From: Sergeia podlipaevii
Lineage: Eukaryota > Euglenozoa > Kinetoplastea > Trypanosomatida > Trypanosomatidae
Direction of reading: 5' to 3'
Assembly: GCA_030849805.1 (NCBI GenBank)
Contig: JASANZ010002270.1
Span: 1-64,000 of the forward strand
Length of the DNA stretch: 64,000 bases
The position numbers and the translations under genes are program-made. Shown here piece after piece: positions 20,149 to 29,713 of this stretch. The number at the start of each line of letters is the position of its first letter. Within the stretch, counting starts at the first letter, position 1. The notes under the pieces were generated by a model, which was not told the DNA's origin, did not search any database, and was given only the letters and a program-made list of their open reading frames with translations.

Positions 20149-20819
20149 ACTGCTGAAGCGATTTCTAAGGTGTACAAGAGAAGCAAAAAAAAAAAAAAAA
20201 AATGAAAAACAAATCCTGAGTGCCCGCGTGATACCGGTCTCAAATACGTGCACCTTCTCTTCCAATAAAAAAAAAGAAAAAAAAGGAGAAAGTAGTAAAT
20301 ATATACATATATACAAAAACAACAAGTTTTAAATCCAATAATAATAATAACATTTTTATTTGTACGCATGAGTTCTCTATCAATAACTGCAGGGCTGCCC
20401 TTCAAGCATAGTATGTTACGTTGAGATTTTTGTCCGTGGTGCCAACAGTGCCGTCAGTAAATGCATTCCTGCTTGAGTGCACACGATAGAGCAAAGCTTC
20501 ACACATATACGCGCATATATAAGCTAGTGATACACGTAGTACAGACCAGAGAAGGGCACACAGCTATATAGTTAAAATCAAATATCGAGATGTGGGGGAA
20601 AGTGTACAAGAGTCAACAGGAAAAAAAATTGAGAGTACAGATAACATTTGTGACGTACGTGTTAGTATCTAACTGCTAGCATGCGCAAGATAAAACTAGT
20701 TCTGGCAAAATCATACAATGAAGACGAAAGAACAAAAAAAAAAAAACGGACGGAGCAAACGTGGCAAGAAAAAAAAAGAGGGCAAACAAAGCAAGAAAAG
20801 CAAGCAGTTAATAATGAGG
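20149..20819 (-). other. intergenic region between the PH-like and LRR genes
   Basis: Apart from the splice acceptor at its left end, it holds A-rich runs (about 20266-20289 and 20733-20779) and AT-repeat-like sequence near 20300-20350. No gene is seen. Confidence 0.55.
20165..20202 (-). promoter_or_regulatory. trans-splice acceptor of the LRR/EF-like gene
   Basis: An 18-base poly-T tract on the minus strand (complement of 20185-20202) is followed by the first AG at 20165-20166. This predicts a short 5' UTR of about 16 nt before the ATG at 20148. Confidence 0.6.
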
Positions 20820-22979
20820 TCACATCGCATTTCCTAGCAAAGAGAGACGTAGCTTACATCGTCTCAGTTGGCCCACAATAAAGCTCCGCTTCTTCAGCGA
20901 CTCTGCACAATAAAAGTTCATCGTCCCATCGGCATATCGCAGAATAAAACCGAACTGTCCATAGTGGCGATTTGGTGGATAAAGCGGCAACTGTGACGTG
21001 CACAGTACCTCCACGACCTTGTCAAGTGGAATGTGCTGATCATGGCCATCCGCGGAGCTCAATAGTGCCCCACAGCTGAAGCTCCATGTTTCAACGCTAT
21101 ACGTATTCAGCGCGGCTCTATAGCACCACACCCGGCACCTTTCAACTGAAAGCGCTGCTTCGTCCCGTTGATCGCTGTGAGTCAGAGAGTGAAGCGATGT
21201 CTGCCCATCTTGCCGCTGCTGTGGTCCCTGAGGCTGTTGAACATTTGATCTGGCAACCACAGCGCCGCCCGTCGCGCGCCCTTGCCACTTCCGATACGCC
21301 CGCACCAAGGCCTCTGCGTGCGTGGGCACCTCAGTGCAGACAAACACGCCCACCGCCGCCGGGCCGTCGCTAAGAAGCAGCATTACACCAGCGCGCGCAA
21401 ACTGTGAAGGGGCACTAGTCGCTTGCCTCATACAGCGCACAATGCTCTCAAAGTGAATGTAGAACTCCACTACGGTGCTGTTAGGCTTGCATAACTCTAA
21501 GCAGTCGTCACCGCGTAACACTGCCCAGCACCGCTGCCATCGCGGGATCACAGTCGGCAGGACGCATCGACGAACGCTAAAGCCCAGCTGAAGTGAGCTA
21601 ATACTTCTGGAAGAGACGCGGGATGGAAGAAGAAATCGTGTGCATTCAGCAGCAAAGTCTTTCATTCGGTCAGCGCATGCGGTCCATCCGGCCGCCTTCG
21701 CTGAAGCACCGAGTTCTTCTGATAACATGTGAAGAAGAGATTCCTCGCCCGAGGTGAAGGTACCATTGGTTTGTGGGGGACGGCCCAGTGCCTTTGACAA
21801 TATTAAGTGCTGCACAGCGGCGTCAGCAAGCAATTCGCCAGTAGTTGTAGAAGTGCCTAGCAACGCGAACAGTTCGTGTACCATTGGTCTACATACATCT
21901 GCCAGGGGAGTCGTCACTGTAGTGGTGGGCACTGGCACAAGACCAGTGGGTGAAGGGGAAACACGAGCACTGCGCGCTACGGGAACGTCAACATTTCTTA
22001 TTCCCCCTGTTTGTGCATTTTTTTCCAGCTCACTGCGCTTTTGCGCCTCCTCCGCAGCCTTGGCAACGGCAGCATCCCGCTCGGCCTTCATGCTCGCCTC
22101 CTCCGCAGCCTTGGCAACGGCAGCATCCCGCTCAGCCTTCATGCTCGCCTCCTCCGCAGCCTTGGCAACGGCAGCATCCTGCTCGGTCTTCATGCTCGCC
22201 TCCTCCGCAGCCTCCTGTTCAGTGTTGTCGATGGCTTCTTCTTCAACTTTATGATCTTGTGGTACTCCTTGATGTGTGTGAAATGTGAAGAAGGCATCGT
22301 TGACAGTGTGAGAGCGAGGAGCAGGAGGGGTTTTGCCAAAGGCCTTGGAGACCCTATCACTCAATACTTCGGTGGCTGGGCTGGGAGTGTCCGCCTCTAC
22401 TACAGTAGTGGCATCAAAGTTATACGTAATATCACTGGGATCCGCTGTTGAAGGGGCTTCTTCGTACTTCTTCATAGCGGCTCGAATAACCTCCTCCTCT
22501 CGCCCAGCGTACTTTTGTAGAAGATGGTCCACCGCCACCAGCTTATGTGGCGCGTGGACTTGATAAATAGCCATTAATCGCTCCCGCGCTGAGGGAGCAG
22601 CTGCCGCTACTGCAGGGACCCCGCTACCGCTTCCTTCGCTTATCGATGAGATGGTGGCGCCATACTTCTCTTGGAGCGCAACCAGCAAGGCCTCTTCGCG
22701 GCCCTTATATTTCTCAAGGTATGTATCAATTTTCTGTGTCTTGGATGGGGCGTATTTTGCTAAAAGTACCAGCAAGCGCTCGCGGTAGTCGTTTGCGGAC
22801 GAATGTCCTACGCTTGCAGACGAAGATGAAGCGATTGTGTTGGGTTCTGCTCCTGAGGGCGTGAGCTCGTGGGGCATTGCAAGTGCCTCAAAAGACACAC
22901 TTTTCTGGCTCTGGTCTCTCTGTAAAGCACTATCAACGTGCCCAGCACCACCTACATTTCGCGCTTCTTGCCACTCCAT
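20820..22979 (-). CDS. PH-domain-like protein with two KY-G-REE motifs and 17-residue coiled-coil repeats
   Basis: The protein has 719 residues. Near the N-terminus two copies of a roughly 30-residue helical motif occur (about 72-106 and 135-170), sharing YAP..., LEKYKGREE or LQKYAGREE, and ending KYG or KYE. Three near-identical 17-residue units, EEASMKAERDAAVAKAA, follow at about 256-306 and should form a charged helix. The C-terminal half contains a PH-like fold: RWQRCWAVLRGDDCLELCKP near 480, and probably a second near 610-715 with FGFILRYADGTMNFYCAES. PH folds bind phosphoinositides or proteins, which would suit membrane trafficking or cytoskeleton attachment; this is inference. No transmembrane segment is seen. 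The ATG at 22979 is the first in frame, and the sequence after it is polar and plausible. Confidence 0.7.
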   Translation of the reverse strand: MEWQEARNVGGAGHVDSALQRDQSQKSVSFEALAMPHELTPSGAEPNTIASSSSASVGHSSANDYRERLLVLLAKYAPSKTQKIDTYLEKYKGREEALLVALQEKYGATISSISEGSGSGVPAVAAAAPSARERLMAIYQVHAPHKLVAVDHLLQKYAGREEEVIRAAMKKYEEAPSTADPSDITYNFDATTVVEADTPSPATEVLSDRVSKAFGKTPPAPRSHTVNDAFFTFHTHQGVPQDHKVEEEAIDNTEQEAAEEASMKTEQDAAVAKAAEEASMKAERDAAVAKAAEEASMKAERDAAVAKAAEEAQKRSELEKNAQTGGIRNVDVPVARSARVSPSPTGLVPVPTTTVTTPLADVCRPMVHELFALLGTSTTTGELLADAAVQHLILSKALGRPPQTNGTFTSGEESLLHMLSEELGASAKAAGWTACADRMKDFAAECTRFLLPSRVSSRSISSLQLGFSVRRCVLPTVIPRWQRCWAVLRGDDCLELCKPNSTVVEFYIHFESIVRCMRQATSAPSQFARAGVMLLLSDGPAAVGVFVCTEVPTHAEALVRAYRKWQGRATGGAVVARSNVQQPQGPQQRQDGQTSLHSLTHSDQRDEAALSVERCRVWCYRAALNTYSVETWSFSCGALLSSADGHDQHIPLDKVVEVLCTSQLPLYPPNRHYGQFGFILRYADGTMNFYCAESLKKRSFIVGQLRRCKLRLSLLGNAM
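22045..22213. repeat. 51-bp in-frame tandem repeat, three copies plus a partial
   Basis: Units start at 22045, 22096 and 22147, with a partial fourth from 22198. Each encodes 17 residues of the PH-like protein on the minus strand. The units differ at only a few bases, which indicates recent expansion. Confidence 0.95.
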
Positions 22980-23380
22980 GAAACTAGTGTACTTAGCGGA
23001 GTGCCTAGTGTAAAGATATATAGAAACAGACCTTCGTGGTCTCTACGCGATGATAATGCTCACGAACAGATGTACTCAGTCTGAGAGCAAATTCCCTGAA
23101 TGAATGAATAAAACAAAAATGAATGAACGATAAAGAGAAAATAGAAATAAAAGCAAATCATACAAAAAAAAAAGTGAAGGGCGACACACTTTCTTTCTTT
23201 TTCCACTTTAAAGGGCAAGCCAAAGGCTAACTAAAAGCAATGTAGATTGTAGACTTGACAGGTTATTCACGTTAACAAAAAACTGCATTATCAAAAAAAA
23301 AAAATTGAAATCAGCATCTACGCACAACTGGCGTTCATATCCTTTTTTGTGCAACTAAACCAGAAGTATCTCTCCACCAC
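22980..23380 (-). other. intergenic region upstream of the PH-like gene
   Basis: AT-rich spacer with a direct AATGAATGA-like repeat near 23098-23130 and A-runs at about 23163-23173 and 23294-23305. No gene is seen. Confidence 0.5.
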
Positions 23381-23920
23381 TTATTGGCTGCGCAGTGAAT
23401 ATTTGCCATTTAGTGTAACAATACGAAAAAGTTCCTCAACTGGGGTGCTCTTCTTCTGGTCTGCAGTAAACTGCTGCCACTCCTTGCTGCCGTCCAAAAA
23501 TGAGACACCCGAAAGGTGTCTCATAAAAAGTGTCTGAAACTGCGAGTAGCGGGTTGGCGCACGCTTCATTACTGCACTTTCGCCTTCGGAGGAGTCCTTC
23601 GGCGTGAGGAACGTAGAGCGGCGTGGCTTGCGTGCGCGGACAGTGACCTCACGACGTGCTATAGTAGTCTTGTAATCCTCTTCGACCTGAAACGTAGTGG
23701 CACAGTAATCCTCGCCACCTCGAACGAAAAATCTCCCTTTAGCGTCAACTGCGCATATCGTGAAGGAGCCCAGTGGGGCATAAGGAATGCTGCTAGCGGA
23801 AGCTGGCTCTGCGTTTCTGACAATCACCGTGTGTTTGCCAAAGCGATGCTTCACTGTGCACCAATTGCTGCTAGTTTTCAAAAAGCGAGTGCCGTTGATA
23901 CTATAGTATATTCCGTCCAT
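23381..23920 (-). CDS. conserved-looking small protein of unknown function
   Basis: The 179-residue protein has a beta-rich N-terminal half with a repeated pattern of basic and aromatic residues (WCTVKHRFGKHTVIV, then GRFFVRGG). A basic linker with RKPRRSTFLTPKD, a possible phosphorylation site, follows. The helical C-terminal part includes YSQFQTLFMRHLSG. I do not recognise a family. Base composition and codon use match the neighbouring genes, and the frame is far more GC-balanced than the flanking spacers, which supports a real gene. There is no signal peptide and no membrane span. Confidence 0.6.
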   Translation of the reverse strand: MDGIYYSINGTRFLKTSSNWCTVKHRFGKHTVIVRNAEPASASSIPYAPLGSFTICAVDAKGRFFVRGGEDYCATTFQVEEDYKTTIARREVTVRARKPRRSTFLTPKDSSEGESAVMKRAPTRYSQFQTLFMRHLSGVSFLDGSKEWQQFTADQKKSTPVEELFRIVTLNGKYSLRSQ

Positions 23921-24367
23921 CGCAACAAAAAGTGGCGTGTTTTTGTGTCACTCTATCCTACTGAGTCATACAAAAAAAGAAAAAAAAAATGAAGGAAGAA
24001 CAAGGGGAGTTTACAGATCAAAAAAAAATTGATAAGGAGAAGGTAATTTGGTGTACACACAAAAAAGAAAGCAACGTCAGCATAAATATATATATAGCCT
24101 TTACTATCAAAGTCACAATTGCAATGAAAATGTTTAATGAATTTTTTTGGCAGCAATAGCAATATTATTTTTTTAAAGATCTCAACCAACTCAGTAACCT
24201 GCAAAACGATAGCGCATTCAAACATCTAAACACCCTCCCACGCCTGCTTTTCCATAGGAGATAACTCCACGTGAACAGAGAGCTTGTTCTCGACATCTTT
24301 TTTTTTTTCCTTCCAATATCGTTGCAGAAGACCGATAAACATATGTGCATAAAACCTACCAGGCACT
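23921..24367 (-). other. intergenic region
   Basis: Very AT-rich spacer with A-runs at about 23971-23989 and 24021-24028 on the plus strand, and a T-run at 24298-24308. No gene is seen. Confidence 0.5.
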
Positions 24368-26752
24368 TCACAGTCGGAGGGCCGCCGCTAAACCATCGGT
24401 AACGCTGACTTTCGCACGCACGAGATATGCAACCAAGTAGGCACGCTCCAGAGAACTAATCGAGGATGGGGACTTGCGCAGAAGTTGAACCGCCTTGTCG
24501 CAAACACAAAGCGACAGTTTCTCCTTCACTTCCAACTCACTGCAGGTAGACAGAGAGAGCAGGCTCGCCACTTCATTGAGCTCCTCGAGTGACTCACAGC
24601 GCGCAACAGCACCACCATCCGTCAAGAGGTTCAATAGAGTAGACAAAATAATAGTACTAGTCGGTATAGAGGCAGCGTTGAGGGCACACGCGTGCTCAAC
24701 AAGAGTGGCAACCGCCGCGGCAGGCAGCTCGACAACTTCAACAAGAGCAGTTGACTGCCCGAGACGTCGTGTGAGCAACATCATGTAAGCACGCTCCAGC
24801 TGGTTCATGTCCCTCGCGCGCTCGTTGAAAATAGCGAGAAGAGCCGCCACATGCTGAGGGGAAAGCTTGTGACGCCTAAGCTGCAGCAAGAGTCGAAAAA
24901 ACAAATCAATCACCTCATCCGGGGCAGACACCCCAGTCACAGTGCGCTTGCATCGATTATGGCCAACAAGAAATGAAGCAACGCTGCTAAGCACCGGTGC
25001 ATCCCCTGGTGCAAACTGCTGAGCACCCAGTTGAGCAGCGAGAGCACGGCTAAAAGGCCCCAGCACCGGCATCAGCGCCGCAGGGTACACCTCACTTGCC
25101 GCCAGTAGCTCTAGCAACTGCGCAGGAGTTAGAGGAGTGCCAGTGCTACTGCTACTACTGCTGCAGACTTGCTCATATATGCGATGCAGGAGCTCTCCAG
25201 TGCAGGACGTACTCTCCCCACTGAGCGCCACCACGGCAGGGGGGCTGCTGCATAACTCACGCAGGCACTCCGCCATCGCCCTGGTGTCTGTGCCCCACGC
25301 TGCTGGGTGCTGGGAGCACAGCTGACGGCCCCGTTGACTGGCCACTGTGGTCGGGCAGTCTGGAGGGATGACACCTCCCGCTGCAGCACCGGCCTCTAGG
25401 ACAGTCACTGCACACGCCAACGCAGCTACAGAAGGGCCGGACAGTCCCGAGCTGAGACCCACGCGCGCGCGCCGTACGCACTCATCCGTGAGGGCCGACA
25501 CCGCGTGCCACACCGCCTGTACCTTGCCTTGATCTGGTACGTCGCTGTCTTCCTCCTCAGCTCGTGCCTCTCCACATATGGTGGCGGCGGCTACCCCGCT
25601 AAGCAGAAGAAGCATCTCTCCAATTCGTGGGACCTCTCTAGGAGTTGTGGCAGACGCGAGGCACGCGTCGAGTGCCGTACTCCACACAGTCGCTGCGGCG
25701 GTCCCGCTGGCAAGAGGGCGGGCGGTCTCCAGCTTGCGCAAAACTCGTAACCCGCTCTCCGCACTTAAAGGCTGTCGACGTCGAGCGAGCTGCTCAAGAG
25801 CGTGCACAACCTCCTCAGGAGCAATCGCATCTGCTGGCACCGCGCCATCAAGACGGGGCCCCCACATCCGACAGACGACATCTACGAGTGCTTCAGCAGG
25901 CAACTTGTGCATTGTGCTCAACAGTCGAAGTCTGAGTCCGTTCTCTGTCCCCACCTCAGTCGCTACTTGGGCCTCGTCTCCATCCTCCTCGCCGTCCCCG
26001 TCGAGGTTCCAGCGGTCCGTACTTGCGTAGGTAGCGCAAACAAGATGCATCAGCTCTTGTTGGGCATCGCACATGCTTTCCGGCGCTAGTAGCAATGCAT
26101 GCGCCACCGTGGCCTGACTGATGCCGTTCATGCGACTATACATCAGCTGACACCTCTCGCACACTGCACACCACAGCTGCATATGCTGATCTTGCTTCAG
26201 TCCACTCTCCTGAAAGCCAAGAGTCACTAAACACCAAACTAGGAGCGCAGACTCGGTCTCAGTCAGTTGCCTCAGATGATATCCAAGGGAATGTGCAAGG
26301 TCTGAAGTGATGGGCAAAGCCGGACGCACAGCCGCTCCACGCGCCATAGAGTGAAGAGCCCCGAGAAGTTGCTTTGGCTTCCACGAGGCCAGCAAAACGG
26401 CACTAACACGTGCGTCGACCTCGCGTGCGAGCGCAATCGTGGTTGCTTCTCCTACTACCGGGCCACCACGCTTAATCACAAGTAGAAGACGAGCAGCCAC
26501 GTCAGTGGGGATGTCTTCGTTGGCCGGGAAAGCAGATGTGGTAATCAACAGTTGTCGTGTGCAAACACCGGCACATTCCTGGACCGAAGCACACGGTGCA
26601 CCGCGACCAGTTGCCAATGCTGTAAGAGCACCTGCTACTGAACTAAGCGCTCGTAGATCGTCCATAGTTGGAGCCCTTGTGGTCGGACCCAGTGCTGTAG
26701 AAGTGAAGAGCTCCGCTGCTCGCGCGGATAAGAGTGTGAGGGCCCGTGACAT
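24368..26752 (-). CDS. alpha-helical-repeat protein, possibly mitochondrial
   Basis: The 794-residue protein is built almost entirely of Leu/Ala-rich amphipathic helices in pairs, as in alpha-solenoids (PPR-, OPR- or HEAT-like). I cannot assign it to a repeat family. The first 28 residues have several Arg/Ser/Thr and only one acidic residue, so they could be a mitochondrial presequence. Trypanosomatid mitochondria use many such helical-repeat proteins in RNA processing and mitoribosome assembly, which makes that role plausible but unproven. Repeated phrases such as ELNEVASLLSLSTC and ERAYMMLLTRRLG/ERAYLVAYLVRAK near the C-terminus resemble the helical repeats of RAP-type proteins. No C-terminal RAP domain is evident. 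The gene is GC-rich compared with its flanks. Confidence 0.65.
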   Translation of the reverse strand: MSRALTLLSARAAELFTSTALGPTTRAPTMDDLRALSSVAGALTALATGRGAPCASVQECAGVCTRQLLITTSAFPANEDIPTDVAARLLLVIKRGGPVVGEATTIALAREVDARVSAVLLASWKPKQLLGALHSMARGAAVRPALPITSDLAHSLGYHLRQLTETESALLVWCLVTLGFQESGLKQDQHMQLWCAVCERCQLMYSRMNGISQATVAHALLLAPESMCDAQQELMHLVCATYASTDRWNLDGDGEEDGDEAQVATEVGTENGLRLRLLSTMHKLPAEALVDVVCRMWGPRLDGAVPADAIAPEEVVHALEQLARRRQPLSAESGLRVLRKLETARPLASGTAAATVWSTALDACLASATTPREVPRIGEMLLLLSGVAAATICGEARAEEEDSDVPDQGKVQAVWHAVSALTDECVRRARVGLSSGLSGPSVAALACAVTVLEAGAAAGGVIPPDCPTTVASQRGRQLCSQHPAAWGTDTRAMAECLRELCSSPPAVVALSGESTSCTGELLHRIYEQVCSSSSSSTGTPLTPAQLLELLAASEVYPAALMPVLGPFSRALAAQLGAQQFAPGDAPVLSSVASFLVGHNRCKRTVTGVSAPDEVIDLFFRLLLQLRRHKLSPQHVAALLAIFNERARDMNQLERAYMMLLTRRLGQSTALVEVVELPAAAVATLVEHACALNAASIPTSTIILSTLLNLLTDGGAVARCESLEELNEVASLLSLSTCSELEVKEKLSLCVCDKAVQLLRKSPSSISSLERAYLVAYLVRAKVSVTDGLAAALRL

Positions 26753-27833
26753 CTAGAATGAAAAAGGATTAACTCTCTGTTATCGTATCTGTACGCTTCT
26801 GCATAACAAATGAAATTGAAGAAAAAAAGAAGAAAGCGGAACAAAGTATTATACAATGCATAAGTTGTAGGGTCATCCCCGCAGTTAGAGATTGTGGGCA
26901 GTACTCCTTTTTTTTTTTTTGATGGGGCAATCTATCCCTTTAGAAAGAAATGCGAGTAGAGTTTGCAGTTGTGCATTTCGGAATAGAAGAGGCCTCGGAT
27001 AAAAAGTTACCCCTCAAAAAAAAAAAAAAACGATTTGAAGTGCGCGCAAACGTGCTACTGCATATAAAGAAAAAAGGAGGGGAAGAGTCTGAAAGTGGCA
27101 GTGTGGCATACCAACATGCAAAGATTTTTAAGAAAAAGCAGGCATTAATAGCTTGCATTTAAAATATGAGTTAAACGACGTAAAAGCAGCATGTTCACAC
27201 ACACACACACACATACACACACACACGCATATGTATGTTCCTCCCTCTCCTCGTGCAGCAATAAAAAAGAAATCAAAGAAAAAAAACAAAAAACAGAGAT
27301 AGCAGCGTGGAACAATTACTACGAGCAAAACACGCAATAGATGAGGCAGCTAGCGTGTGCGTATATAGAATTCCTCTGTTCTCGTGTCAAGCGAACAGAC
27401 GGTTGACGATATGTGCATCCTAACTCTAATTTACTATCATGTTGTCCGCAATCTAACCTCTCCCTCTCTTTCTCTCTCACTCATCATAAAAATGTGAAGT
27501 GCAAACCTTCCACTGTTTTAACGAGAACTATTGGCCTAAACTGTATGAAAATCAAACACAAAAAAATTGCGCCATCGTTGCGGCAGAACAACAGTAGTAA
27601 TAATAGTAGTAAGAAATGAGCAGAGAGAATAAAGGACAAAAAAAATTATTATTATTTTTTTAAGGATTACGAAGTGAGCACATGCTGGTCCTATTGTTTC
27701 ACGCACCTTTACTTTTTGCCTTTGAAAAAAAAAAAGAAATGCATCTGAGAATGGGGTCAATATATATGTATACATACAAAACTAAGTTATCATCTATGAA
27801 GAAACAAGTACGATGCTCCTCCACGCTTGGCGT
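26753..27833 (-). other. 1.1-kb intergenic region with CA microsatellite
   Basis: A long AT-rich spacer between the kelch gene and the helical-repeat gene. It holds A-runs at about 27016-27029 and 27725-27736, a T-run at 26909-26920, TC-rich sequence near 27455-27480, and the CA repeat. No gene is seen. Confidence 0.55.
27196..27226. repeat. CA-rich dinucleotide microsatellite
   Basis: Two (CA)n runs separated by a single TA step, in the 3' flank of the kelch gene. Confidence 0.85.
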
Positions 27834-29069
27834 CTACGGACCCTTCGCGGGTTGCGTGTATGGTCCAAACGATTCCCGATCGTAAAAGAAACTAGGAGGG
27901 GCCGATGAGGCAGGATGGCCGCACAGTTGCAAAGATCGCCTCACACCAATTGGCAAGTTGTGAGCAAGACATGCCATCGGACCGCTTCCTAAACTGTGTA
28001 AGGCGTGTGTGTTCGCATCAGCCCGCGAAAGCCAGCGCGATAACGTTTCTTGAAGAGGAAGTCGGGCAGCATACCCCAAAGGGAGGCGGAAGACCTCATC
28101 ACTAAATCGCTCTCCCTCCGCATCACCAGCGGAAGGTTGCTCTCCACCAACTACATATAGCGCGTCACGCGCGGTCGCAAACGAGTGGCCACTGCGGCCC
28201 TTTGGGCCCCTTGGAAGTTCCACCCAGCGTGGGTGCTCAGTGCGGAAGTCTATCATCCACATATCATCATAGTAGAGTGTTGCGACATTTGTATTGCTAT
28301 CCCCTCCATAAAGATACAATCTGTCATTCAAGACCATTAAAGCAGCTCCGTAGCGGCACGGGGGATGCTCACCAGACCCACATTGCAGCATCGTCAACGT
28401 GTTTGTTGCAAGGTGAAGCGAGTACAACCCACCAGAGTACGTTTGAAAATAGCCCTGTGTGCGGAACCGCCCTCCGTATATGTACAGCGAGTCGTGCATG
28501 ACGATGCTATTGTGGCCATAAACTGGTGCAAAGTGCAAGCGCGCGTCATTGTCGAAATGCACAGCTGTTGTCACATCATGCCATGTGTTGTCCTTGAGGT
28601 CTAGATACCAAAGCCACGAGGTAACGGTCTCACTGTAGCCCATGACAACGTACATTCGATCGTGGATCACGTGAGCGGTGTGCATGTTTCGCGCTCCTGG
28701 GCCATCCGGCTCTGGTGGAGCAAATTGAAGGAGAGACCAATGCCATGTATCAAGATCCAACACAACGACGTCGTCAAAGAAAAGATGGTTGTTGAAATCT
28801 TGACCGCCATACACAATCATTTTGTTCTTGTATATTACCGCTGAGTGAGCGATGCGGGGGGCAACAATTTCACTATTCGCCGTTTTCACCTCCCTCCACA
28901 GGTGCGTATCAAGATCAAACACGTGCACTGCATTGGATATTCTGCTTGTAGAGCCACCGCCAAACAAAATTAGAAATCTGTCCTTGTAGTTCAGTAAGGT
29001 GTGACAGCACGCCGCCTGCGGCCTCTCGCTGCGTAAAGAAACAGGCACCCAGGAAAAAGTTTCGGACAT
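27834..29069 (-). CDS. kelch-repeat beta-propeller protein
   Basis: The 411-residue protein has six kelch blades, each with a double-Gly strand and a following Trp or Tyr. The double-glycine strands read ILFGGG, MIVYGGQ, MYVVMGYS (degenerate), LYIYGGRF, LYLYGGDS and LYVVGGEQ. Conserved aromatic positions such as THLWREV, TWHWSLL and DNTWHDV follow at blade ends. Kelch propellers are protein-interaction platforms. With no BTB, F-box or phosphatase domain attached, the partner cannot be told. The tail after residue 345 is short and helical. There is no signal peptide or membrane span. Confidence 0.88.
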   Translation of the reverse strand: MSETFSWVPVSLRSERPQAACCHTLLNYKDRFLILFGGGSTSRISNAVHVFDLDTHLWREVKTANSEIVAPRIAHSAVIYKNKMIVYGGQDFNNHLFFDDVVVLDLDTWHWSLLQFAPPEPDGPGARNMHTAHVIHDRMYVVMGYSETVTSWLWYLDLKDNTWHDVTTAVHFDNDARLHFAPVYGHNSIVMHDSLYIYGGRFRTQGYFQTYSGGLYSLHLATNTLTMLQCGSGEHPPCRYGAALMVLNDRLYLYGGDSNTNVATLYYDDMWMIDFRTEHPRWVELPRGPKGRSGHSFATARDALYVVGGEQPSAGDAEGERFSDEVFRLPLGYAARLPLQETLSRWLSRADANTHALHSLGSGPMACLAHNLPIGVRRSLQLCGHPASSAPPSFFYDRESFGPYTQPAKGP

Positions 29070-29713
29070 AGCAAAAAAAAAGAATGTATTGCAATGGCGC
29101 TAAAGGCACTCGGATAAAGGGTCACGCAAATAAATAAAAAAAATGATTGGGGTGTAAACGTTGTATGCAAAGATAAATGATTCTATATTAAAGGCGTCAA
29201 AAAATGGTTTTCCTTTCTCTTTAAAAAAAATGATCGCTTTTCACGCCTTTCTTTTTTTGAGACTATGATTAAGAAAAAAAAAATAAAGAAAGAAAAATGC
29301 TAGTGATTTATTGGCAAGTCCAATGTGCTGGCACTTGCAATCTGGCACACAAGCACACGCACACACACACACACAGCCTTCTCTGCTGCACTATAACAAA
29401 AAGGTAAGAAGCAAAAGGCTCCTACTGTGTATTCTCCTTCAGTAAAAAAAACCCTAGTCATTATCCACGTGAATGAATGTGGATTTCATAACAAAAAAAA
29501 GAAGTAAAGAAAGGAGAAATGAGATAAAAGTAGCAGAAGTAACTAAAAAAAAAAAAAAAAAAAAACGAGATGTGTGTTACTTGCAAAAAAATAAAATTTT
29601 TAAGGAGTCAAAAGAGAAAAAGAAAACAAAAAAAAAGCGCACAAAGAACAGCAGGTTTTCTTTTTAACGTATCGTTAAACTAGCAAACAATTATTAGCTG
29701 TGCAGGCACAAGC
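29070..29713 (-). other. intergenic region with A-runs and CA microsatellite
   Basis: It holds A-runs at about 29274-29283 and a 20-base run near 29546-29565, strong pyrimidine tracts on the transcribed strand. It also has the CA repeat at 29353-29375. No gene is seen. Confidence 0.55.
29353..29375. repeat. CA-rich dinucleotide microsatellite
   Basis: An imperfect then perfect CA run in the spacer upstream of the kelch gene. Confidence 0.85.

Noticed and set aside
20149..20325. N-terminal extension of the LRR/EF-like protein, looking like a signal anchor
   Set aside because: The hydrophobic residues are Phe/Leu codons of the splice tract; the acceptor AG lies after it.
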